Shown piece after piece: positions 26,374 through 33,365 of a DNA stretch of 64,000 nt. Position 1 is the stretch's first letter; each line of letters starts with the position of its first letter. Under the pieces are notes generated by a model, which saw only the letters and a list, made by a program, of their open reading frames with translations, had not been told where the DNA came from and made no database searches. The translations under genes and the position numbers were made by a program. The DNA lies in contig CAWBLP010000033.1 of assembly GCA_963789495.1 (NCBI GenBank), forward strand, positions 124,001 through 188,000, in the 5' to 3' direction. Source of the stretch: CAWBLP01 sp963789495. Lineage in GTDB: Bacteria > Pseudomonadota > Alphaproteobacteria > Acetobacterales > Acetobacteraceae.

Positions 26374-27834
26374 CTATTTAAACTCCACCGGCGGCGGTTC
26401 AAATCCGCTGGTGTCCGGCGGCGGCAGGTTGATCTGCACCTTGCTGGGATCCTTCCCCGCGCCATGATCCAGTTCGCCGGTCACCAAGCCGGGGAAGCTC
26501 ATCACCACCGCCACCATGATCAGCTGGATCACCACGAACGGGATGGCACCCATGTAGATCTGCCCGGTGGTGATGCCTGCCGTGCGCCGGCGGGTGACGC
26601 GGTCGAGATACGCTTCCACCGGTGCCACGCTGCGCAGGTAGAACAGCGCGAAGCCGAACGGTGGATGCATGAACGAGGTCTGCATGTTCACCGCCAGCAG
26701 GATGCCGAACCAGACCAGGTCGATGCCCAGCTTCTCCGCGGCCGGTGCCAGCAGCGGCACGATGATGAAGGCCAGCTCGAAGAAGTCGAGGAAGAACGCC
26801 AGCACGAACACCATCAGGTTGACGACCAGCAGGAAGCCCAACTGGCCACCCGGCAGGCTGGTCAGCAGGTGCTCGACCCAGAGGTCGCCGTCCACGGCGC
26901 GGAAGATCAGGCTGAACACGGTGGAGCCGACCAGGATGAACACCACGAAGGAGGACAGCTTGGCGGTGGTATCGATCGCCTGGCGCAGCAGCGACCAGTC
27001 CAACCTGCGGTTGATCAGCGCCAGGACCAGCGCTCCGGTGGCGCCCATCGCGCCGCCCTCAGTCGGGGTCGCCAGGCCGATAAAGATCGTGCCCAGCACC
27101 AGGAAGATCAGCAGCAGTGGCGGGACCAGTGCGACCAGGACACGCCACACCAGGCGCCAGCCGCGCAGGGTGCGGGCTTCCGGTGGCAGCGCCGGCGCGG
27201 CCGCGGGGCGCACGAACGAGACGATCAGGATGAAGCCGGCATACATCGCCGACAGCGTGAGTCCGGGCAGGAAGGCACCGGCATACATGTCGCCGACCGA
27301 GCGGCCCAGCTGGTCCGCCAGCACGATCAGCACCAGGCTGGGCGGGATGATCTGGGCCAAGGTGCCGGAGGCCGCGATCACGCCCGTGGCGATGCGCCGG
27401 TCGTAGCCGTAGCGCAGCATGATCGGCAGCGAGATCAGCCCCATCGAGATCACCGAGGCGGCGACCACGCCGGTGGTTGCCGCCAGCAATGCACCGACGA
27501 AGATCACCGCATAGGCCAGGCCGCCGCGTACCGGCCCGAATAACTGGCCGATCGTGTCCAGCAGGTCCTCGGCCATGCCGCTGCGTTCCAGGATCAGCCC
27601 CATGAAGGTGAAGAACGGAATCGCCAGCAGCGTCTCGTTGCGCATGATGCCGAACACGCGTTCCGGCAGCGCCTGCAGCAATTGCGGCTCCAGCAGGCCG
27701 AGATCGAGGCCGAGCGCGCCGAAGCCCAGGCCGACCGCGGCGAGCGAGAAGGCGACCGGGTAGCCAAGCAGCAGCACGACCACCAATGCTGCGAACATCA
27801 GCGGTGCCATGTTGGCGATGACGAAATGCATCAA
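26374..27834 (-). CDS. dctM: TRAP transporter large permease (DctM)
   Basis: Large membrane subunit of a TRAP transporter, 486 residues with about 12-13 helices, that couples Na+ gradients to uptake of organic acids. Characteristic parts are LLLGYPVAFSLAAVGLGFG, AIPFFTFMGLILERSGMAEDLLDTI, GTLAQIIPPSLVLIVLAD, ATPTEGGAMGATGAL and NMQTSFMHPPFGFALFYLRS. The C-terminal 40 residues are a polar, proline-rich tail (LPPPDTSGFEPPPVEFK) of the subgroup with TakP-like receptors. It overlaps the stop of the DctQ gene by 4 bp. Confidence 0.93.
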   Translation of the reverse strand: MMHFVIANMAPLMFAALVVVLLLGYPVAFSLAAVGLGFGALGLDLGLLEPQLLQALPERVFGIMRNETLLAIPFFTFMGLILERSGMAEDLLDTIGQLFGPVRGGLAYAVIFVGALLAATTGVVAASVISMGLISLPIMLRYGYDRRIATGVIAASGTLAQIIPPSLVLIVLADQLGRSVGDMYAGAFLPGLTLSAMYAGFILIVSFVRPAAAPALPPEARTLRGWRLVWRVLVALVPPLLLIFLVLGTIFIGLATPTEGGAMGATGALVLALINRRLDWSLLRQAIDTTAKLSSFVVFILVGSTVFSLIFRAVDGDLWVEHLLTSLPGGQLGFLLVVNLMVFVLAFFLDFFELAFIIVPLLAPAAEKLGIDLVWFGILLAVNMQTSFMHPPFGFALFYLRSVAPVEAYLDRVTRRRTAGITTGQIYMGAIPFVVIQLIMVAVVMSFPGLVTGELDHGAGKDPSKVQINLPPPDTSGFEPPPVEFK

Positions 27835-28403
27835 ACGGCGTGCTCCTCGCCTTCGATGCTTTCCAGCGGTGCATGGGCGGCGCGGCTGGCTGGCGGCGGG
27901 GCATGGCCGGTCAGGAAGCCGATCCGTTTGATCAGCTCGGAGATGCCCTGCAAGGCCAGCAGCAGGAAGCCGATCGGGATCAGGATCTTCACCGGCCAGC
28001 GCAGCAGCCCGCCGGCATCCGACGACATTTCGTGACGCTGGAAACTGTCCAGGAACATCGGCCAGGACAGCGCCATGATCAGCAGCGACACCGGCAGCAG
28101 GAACAGCAGGCCGCAGACGATGTCGATCCAGGCTTTCACGCGGACGGAGCAGCGTGCGGTCAGGATGTCGATGCGGATATGTTCATTGCGCAGCAGCGTG
28201 TAGCCGGAGCACAGCAGGAAGACGGCGGCGAACAGATACCATTGCGCCTCCAGCCAGGCATTGGAGCTTTGGTCGAACAGGTAGCGGACGGTGGCGTTGC
28301 CGGCGCTGATCAGGACGTCGACCAGGATGAGCCAGCCGACGGTACGGCCGACCCGGTCGTTCATGTCGTCGATCAGGCGGCTGACCGCCAGCAGTCCTCG
28401 CAT
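27831..28403 (-). CDS. dctQ: TRAP transporter small permease (DctQ)
   Basis: Small four-helix membrane subunit of the TRAP transporter, 190 residues. The family pattern is visible in LISAGNATVRYLFDQSSNAWLEAQWYLF and LLRNEHIRIDIL. It precedes dctM with a 4-bp overlap, so translation is coupled. The receptor gene dctP is on the other strand 2 kb away. The 168 bases between dctQ and the desaturase remnant show no clear promoter. Confidence 0.92.
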   Translation of the reverse strand: MRGLLAVSRLIDDMNDRVGRTVGWLILVDVLISAGNATVRYLFDQSSNAWLEAQWYLFAAVFLLCSGYTLLRNEHIRIDILTARCSVRVKAWIDIVCGLLFLLPVSLLIMALSWPMFLDSFQRHEMSSDAGGLLRWPVKILIPIGFLLLALQGISELIKRIGFLTGHAPPPASRAAHAPLESIEGEEHAV

Positions 28404-28571
28404 GCGTTTCCCCCGGATGGTGCCGGTGCCAGGCGGGAAGCGCCCGATTGGCCGGCAGGCTTGCGTTGCGCGCTAATGACAGAACCTCGCGCAAGATCAA
28501 GCCCGTTTCGGCCTGGGCGGGGAAGGGCCAGTCGTCGGGCTGTGCTTCGGGATGGTGGCCGGTCCTGGGCG

Positions 28572-29739
28572 TCAACGAGCAGACGCGGTCTCCACCAGCC
28601 GCAGATAGACCAGCTCGAGCAGCCGCTCCCGGGCGCGTTCGGCGATCTCGTCCAACGACGGGGTCTGCGCCAGGCGGGCGCGGGCGTAGCGGCGCACATC
28701 CTCCAGCGTCGGCACCTGCGGCAGGTCGAATTCGTTCCAGAACACCTCGGCATGCAGTCGCGCCGAAGTCAGGCGGGACCGCAGCTCGGCCCATCCCGGA
28801 CCATGCGCCAGGGATTCGAACACCTGCCCGGCGATGTGGTTGACCGGGAAGGAGGCCGCAAGCTGGGTTGCCGCCTTGTCGATCACCAGTCGGCCGAGAC
28901 GGTGTTCGCCGCGTATCACGGCAGGCGGTGGGACGTGCAGGTCCCAGACGATGCCGCACCACGACAGCATCCGCAGCAGATAGTAGGTCGGATCATATTC
29001 CCACCAAAGGAAACCCTGCCGGACCGATGCCTGATAGGCGTGATGGTTGTTGTGCCAGCCTTCGCCCATCGTCAGCAGGGCAAGCAGCCAATTGTTACGG
29101 GAGTGATCGCCGGTGACGTAGCGCCGCCGGCCGATCACATGGGCAAGCGAATTGATGCTGAACGTGGCATGCCAGAGCACCACGGTACTGCAGCAGAAGC
29201 CGACAACCAATCCAGGCCAGCCTGCGATCAACCAGGCCGTGACGGCCAGCAGCGCCGCCGGCAGATAGGGCTGCCGGTTCAACCACACCAGTTCCTTGAA
29301 CCGGGCCAGATCCTGCACGGCAGTGTAGTCGGTGACGTCGTTGCGCGGCACGAAGATCCAGCCCAGATGCGAGGTACAGGAAGCCGCGTTGCACCGGCGA
29401 GTGCGGATCGAGTGCGCCGTCGGAATACTTGTGATGCAGCCGATGTTTTGCCGCCCACCACAGCACGCCGCGCTGCGCGGAGGTCTGCGCCAGGAACGCC
29501 AGGCAGAACTGGAACACCCGGCTGGTGCGATAAGCGCGATGCGAGAAATAGCGGTGGTAGCCGGCGCCGATTGCGACGATGCGCAGCAGGTACAACGCCA
29601 CCGCCACGATCAGCGAACCCGGTGTCACCCCGGTCCAGAACACGGCGAGGCAGCCGAGGTGGACCAGCACGAACCCGACGCTGGATGGGTAGGCGATGTC
29701 GTCTGCCTGGTCTCGCTGGGCCTCGTGCTTCGAGGGCAT
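28572..29739 (-). pseudogene. delta-9 type fatty acid desaturase, broken by one extra base
   Basis: Membrane di-iron acyl-CoA/acyl-lipid desaturase that introduces a cis double bond. From the ATG at 29739 (GGGAGAG upstream) the first part has GAGYHRYFSHRAYRTSRVF (first His box) and AAKHRLHHKYSD (second box). The second part has GEGWHNNHHAYQAS (third box) and the usual tail. The two parts are in different frames. At about 29369-29375 the message reads CGCGGCTTCCTGTACCTCGC. Skipping one base there gives GFLYSHLGWIFVPRND, the expected family sequence. All three His boxes are intact, so either this is a very recent mutation or the extra base is a sequence error. Confidence 0.88.
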
Positions 29740-30177
29740 GGTCTCTCCCGGATTCAAAAACATGCGGCCGCATGGCTGGCCGAAGCAGTGTCGGCGGTCC
29801 GGCGGCCACACGCCTGTCGCTGAAATACTTCGCACGGCGCGCGACACACCATGCGCGCGAAACGCATCGCGCTTCATACCGAGTTCGGGTCTGGCTGCCT
29901 CGACAGCGGCCTTCGCCCGACCCGATTGTCGCCGGGCGATCCTCGCCGGCAACTCCCGCCAACAGGCTCGGACGCCGCTCAACCCGCCCCAGGAAGCATG
30001 GTCGTGTATCACCTGGACCCGGGGCTGCCCGCAAGCCGTTTCTGCGGGTCGCGACCTCCAATAACGGCAGCCTAGAGGTTAATTTGTGGCAGCACGGTGT
30101 AACTGCGCTGCGAATCCCCATTTCATCGAGACAGGTCTGGACGAGTGGGTGGAAATCAATCCCCTCACAGCGCAAAG
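29740..30177. other. intergenic stretch with no gene recognised
   Basis: About 440 bases between the desaturase start and the small membrane protein. It holds the desaturase ribosome-binding site at its left edge and GC-rich sequence; its base composition falls towards AT-richness near 30060-30180, as expected for a promoter. No RNA gene, repeat of the mosaic family or credible open frame was seen. Confidence 0.5.
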
Positions 30178-30183
30178 TATAAT
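30178..30183 (+). promoter_or_regulatory. TATAAT -10 element six bases before an ATG
   Basis: A perfect sigma-70 -10 hexamer, rare in DNA this GC-rich, ends six bases before the ATG at 30189, with no Shine-Dalgarno sequence between. If used, the transcript would start at or next to the ATG (leaderless). No good -35 hexamer lies 16-18 bases upstream, so the call is tentative. Confidence 0.3.
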
Positions 30184-30188
30184 CACAA

Positions 30189-30545
30189 ATGCAAATTCCT
30201 GTTTGGCTGAAGCCGACCCTTTGGGGGGCGGCTGGCGGCGCGGTCGCAATGGCGATTGTTGGCTTTTCGCAACTCGGATGGAAAACATCGGGTTCCGCTG
30301 AACTGATGGCGCAGCAACGCGCTGACACGGCCGTGGTATCGGCACTGGTGCCGTTCTGCATCGCCAAGGCCGAACGCGATCCGAACCAGGCTGCGCTGGT
30401 GAAATTCCGTGCCGAGGAATCCTCCTACTCGCGCCGCGACCTGGTCATGAAGGCCGGCTGGGCGACGATCGGTGGCATGGAGACGCCCAGCAGCGATCTT
30501 GCGCGCGCCTGCTCCGACAAGTTGCATCACACCAAGACCGGCTGA
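30189..30545 (+). CDS. small conserved membrane-anchored protein
   Basis: A 118-residue protein with a single N-terminal hydrophobic segment (LWGAAGGAVAMAIVGFSQLGW, about residues 11-31) and a soluble remainder with two cysteines (VPFCIAKAERDP and ARACSDKL), probably periplasmic. Similar short proteins, with the pattern 'W..G.A....SGSA..MA...A..AV..AL.P.C..', are widespread in alphaproteobacteria without known function. There is no ribosome-binding site, but a TATAAT lies just upstream. A strong hairpin follows 52 bases after the stop codon. Confidence 0.7.
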   Translation: MQIPVWLKPTLWGAAGGAVAMAIVGFSQLGWKTSGSAELMAQQRADTAVVSALVPFCIAKAERDPNQAALVKFRAEESSYSRRDLVMKAGWATIGGMETPSSDLARACSDKLHHTKTG

Positions 30546-30596
30546 TCCGAAGCGTCAGCCAGCGACGTTCCACGACGCTGGCAGCCGGGGACCTCA

Positions 30597-30624
30597 GACC
30601 GTGACGAGTGCGTCACGGTCTTGT
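30597..30624 (+). terminator. intrinsic terminator-like hairpin
   Basis: Perfect 10-bp stem GACCGTGACG / CGTCACGGTC with the loop AGTG, followed by TTGT. A second, smaller hairpin (GCCAGCG / CGCTGGC) lies upstream at 30558-30582. Together they separate the small membrane protein from the next gene. The U-tract is weak. Confidence 0.6.
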
Positions 30625-30653
30625 CCGTTGAGTGACATGCGAAGGACTCTGCC

Positions 30654-30980
30654 ATGCAAAGCGCTGCGTTAGGAACGAAGTGCACCTGTACGGGGTGCAC
30701 TGCGCGGTTTTACGACCTGCAGCGCTCGCCGGCGGTCTGCCCGAAATGCGGCGCGGAGCAACCGCCGGAGAAGCCGGTGCGGCCGCGGGCCACCCCTGTG
30801 GTCATGACGGCGCGACGGCCGTACCGCCAGCCGGTGCCGGTGGTCGCGGAAGACGATCCGGTGCTGGAACCCGCCTTCGAAGCGGAGGATGAGGAGGATG
30901 GCGATGACCGCGAGGGCCAGGATGCCGACGCCGATGCCGATGCCGATGCCGATGCGGAACATGAGACCGTGGCCGGTTGA
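30654..30980 (+). CDS. TIGR02300-type zinc-ribbon-like protein with acidic tail
   Basis: Conserved alphaproteobacterial protein of 108 residues. The N-terminal part LGTKCTCTGCTARFYDLQRS and VCPKCGAEQPPE carries two cysteine pairs (C-x2-C and CPKC), a probable zinc ribbon. The middle is basic and proline rich, and the C-terminus is strongly acidic (EDEEDGDDREGQDADADADAD). The DA run is encoded by tandem GATGCC hexamers, which can vary in number by slippage. The ATG at 30654 has GAAGGA upstream. Function is not known. Confidence 0.9.
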   Translation: MQSAALGTKCTCTGCTARFYDLQRSPAVCPKCGAEQPPEKPVRPRATPVVMTARRPYRQPVPVVAEDDPVLEPAFEAEDEEDGDDREGQDADADADADADAEHETVAG

Positions 30981-31170
30981 GGCCACCCTCTGAGCGTCAA
31001 TCACACTACCTCTGCCTGGCGCACCAACTCTCTGGCGCAACCAGCCCCTCCGGCCCACACCGGCGCTCTCTGGCTCGTCAGCGGCCGGCTGGAAGAGCGG
31101 GGAGCGCATGGGACAGTCTCGCCATGCGCCGCCGCCGCCATCCCCAGCGTCAACCGGTGAGTCGCATCCA

Positions 31171-31447
31171 ATGACCAAGGCAATCCAACTCACCGTTCCG
31201 CAGGTGAATTTCCTGAAGACGCTGCGCGGAGCCGCCTGCCGCGCGGCCGCGCGGATCGACCCGCGCGGCCGCGCGGATCGACGCCAGCATGGTCGGCCCG
31301 CTGATACGGGCCAATCTCGTGCGGTGGGACGACGATGTCAGCGTGGTCGCCCGTCGCCGGCTGACTGCAGGTTCGACCTTCAGCCTGAGCGGTCTCGGTG
31401 CGCAATGGCTGGCCGAGCACGACGGCGCCGCTGGTCGGGCCGCCTGA
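31171..31447 (+). pseudogene. small hypothetical gene broken by a 22-bp tandem duplication
   Basis: From the ATG at 31171 the frame reads MTKAIQLTVPQVNFLKTLRG, then enters a perfect 22-bp tandem duplication (31239-31260 and 31261-31282). With one copy removed the frame continues ARIDASMVGPLIRANLVRWD to LGAQWLAEHDGAAGRAA and a TGA at 31445-31447, giving an 84-residue protein with sensible codon use. With both copies present the frame shifts by one and runs into an arginine-rich, unlikely sequence. The small protein is not recognised. Its ordered look suggests a winged-helix-like or other small domain, but that is a guess. Confidence 0.6.
31239..31282. repeat. perfect 22-bp tandem duplication
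   Basis: Two identical adjacent copies of a 22-base unit that begins CCGCGCGGCC and ends GCGGATCGAC. Twenty-two is not a multiple of three, so the duplication changes the reading frame of the small gene it lies in. The unit itself contains repeated GCGCGG, which would favour slippage. Confidence 0.9.
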
Positions 31448-31625
31448 ACCCGGCTGCCTGACGTCCGGGCGCCTGCCCCCCGGGGCGGTCGAAGCACAAG
31501 CCGGGCATCACATCATCGATATTCACCCCGGTTCGTTTGGCGTTTTTGTTGCCTAGGCAGTTTGGCTCCTCCGGCGTGACCGGAACAGGCCGGCCCACGA
31601 CAGATGGGTGCGGCAGGCGGCCCGA

Positions 31626-32339
31626 TCAGGCAGCCGCGAACTGGCCGCGGCCGAACACCTTGTCCAGTGCCTCCGGTTGCGCCTTGTCAAACTGCGTGGT
31701 GCGCGCCCGCACCTCGTCCACCGCCGCCAAGGCCCGCTGCACGGCCGGTCGCTCGTTGATGGTGCCGACCCAGCGCATGACGTTGGGGAACTTCGCGCCC
31801 GCCTCGGCGCCCAGCAGGGCGGGGATGTTGCGCGCCCAAGGATAGGTCGCGATATCGGCAAGCCCGTATTCCGCACCGCCCAGCCACGGTGAGGCTGCCA
31901 GGCGCTGGTCGATCGCCTCGAAGGCGCGATGCACCTGGGTGGCGTAGCGGCTCTTGGAATACTCATTGCCGGCCGGTGCGAAGCGCATGAAATGCACATG
32001 CTGGCCGAACATCGGTCCGACCAGCGTCATCTGCACCATCATCCACTCGATGGCCTCGTATTTCGCCGCCATGTCCCTGGGCAGCAGCTTGCCGGTCTTC
32101 TCCGCCAGGTACTGCAGGATGGCGCCGGATTCGAACAGCGTAATGGGCTTGCCGCCAGGGCCGTCGCTGTCGGTGATCACCGGCACCTTCGCCAGCGGAT
32201 TGAGCTTGATGAAGTCCGCGTCGAACTGCTTGCCGGTGAACACGTCCACCGGTTGCACGGTGTAGGCGAGGCCAAGCTCCTCCAGCGCAATGTAGACCTT
32301 CACGACGTTGGGACTGCCCATGCCATAGAGCGTGATCAT
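31626..32339 (-). CDS. glutathione S-transferase family protein
   Basis: Cytosolic GST, 237 residues. The thioredoxin-like N-terminal domain starts MITLYGMGSPNVVKVYIALEELGL. It contains LNPLAKVPVI with the cis-proline and LFESGAILQYLAE, the glutathione-gamma-glutamyl-binding ES motif. The C-terminal helical domain has GLADIATYPW, which carries the family N-capping box. The pattern resembles YfcG/Ure2p-like GSTs, some of which act as disulphide reductases. The ATG at 32339 has GAGGAGAC upstream. Single gene; no adjacent substrate pathway is evident. Confidence 0.92.
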   Translation of the reverse strand: MITLYGMGSPNVVKVYIALEELGLAYTVQPVDVFTGKQFDADFIKLNPLAKVPVITDSDGPGGKPITLFESGAILQYLAEKTGKLLPRDMAAKYEAIEWMMVQMTLVGPMFGQHVHFMRFAPAGNEYSKSRYATQVHRAFEAIDQRLAASPWLGGAEYGLADIATYPWARNIPALLGAEAGAKFPNVMRWVGTINERPAVQRALAAVDEVRARTTQFDKAQPEALDKVFGRGQFAAA

Positions 32340-32586
32340 ATTGGGTCTCCTCTCCCGGTTGCGGCGAGTGTCGCCGTCCTGCGCCTGCCGCTCAAGCCCG
32401 CTGCAATGACAGCCGCCCGATGCCGCCTGACCCGCTGTCGGCTTGCCGCTGCGGCCGGGCAGCACCTACACAGGTCCGGGCGCTGGTCCGGGCACAGGTC
32501 CGGGACTTCGCCCGGTCGTACCGTCCGGATCATGCGGACGGCGTTCGGCCGCGTTTGGCCAGGTCCGACCGATGCGGGAGGCAGGA

Positions 32587-33217
32587 TTGAGCACTACCAC
32601 AGATCGCAACCCGGGCGGACCCGGCAAGCCGCAGCGGCCCGCCACCTTCGTTATGGCCGTTGTCGGCCTGGTGGTGACGGTGCTGCTGTTCGGTGCCGCC
32701 GGCTTCTTCTGGCTGAGCGGCGATTCCGGGCCGACCATCGGCGGGCCCTTCACGCTGGAAAACGACGCCGGCAAACCGGTGACCGATCGCGATTTCCGCG
32801 GCAAATACATGCTGGTTTATTTTGGCTACACGTTCTGCCCGGATGTCTGTCCCACCACGCTCAACGCGGTCGCCGATGCCCTGGACAGGATGGGCGCGAA
32901 GGCGGACCAGGTGCAGCCGATTTTCATCACCGTCGATCCGAAGCGCGACACGCCGGATGTGGTGAAGCAATACACCGCTGCCTTTTCGCCGCGTCTGATC
33001 GGCCTGACCGGCACGGCGGAGCAGATCGCCACGGTGGCGAAGGAATACCGGGTCTATTACGCGGAGCATCGCACCGGTCCCGGGCCCGATGATTACTCGA
33101 TGGACCACAGCTCCGTGCTTTACCTGATGGGTCCGAACGGCCAGTTCGTTGCACCCGTGCGGGCCGATCAGTCAGGTGACGAACTCGCCACCGCGCTGCA
33201 GAGAACTCATGTCCTGA
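32587..33217 (+). pseudogene. SCO-family copper protein, 3' end disturbed by one extra base
   Basis: Membrane-anchored thioredoxin-fold protein that helps assemble the CuA site of cytochrome c oxidase. The TTG at 32587 (GGGAGG six bases upstream; an in-frame ATG at 32572 is an alternative) starts a protein with one membrane helix (FVMAVVGLVVTVLLFGAAGF), the copper motif GYTFCPDVCPTTL (CxxxC, about residue 82), VDPKRDTPD and the distal ligand His in MDHSSVLYLM. Read straight, the frame has no stop and runs about 185 residues into the next gene. Removing the A at about 33200 gives ALRELMS and a TGA at 33215-33217, a normal SCO ending of about 210 residues. Confidence 0.85.
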
Positions 33218-33365
33218 GCCTCGGAACGGCTCGCAACAGCATCGTTCCACAACCTGGGATCATCACGTTCACCGGAGAATGCTCGCCACACGCGATCGCG
33301 AATGATCCGAAGCGGATCTCATGCGTCATGGTCGCATTGTCGCCGCAATCACGGGTGCCCGACCG

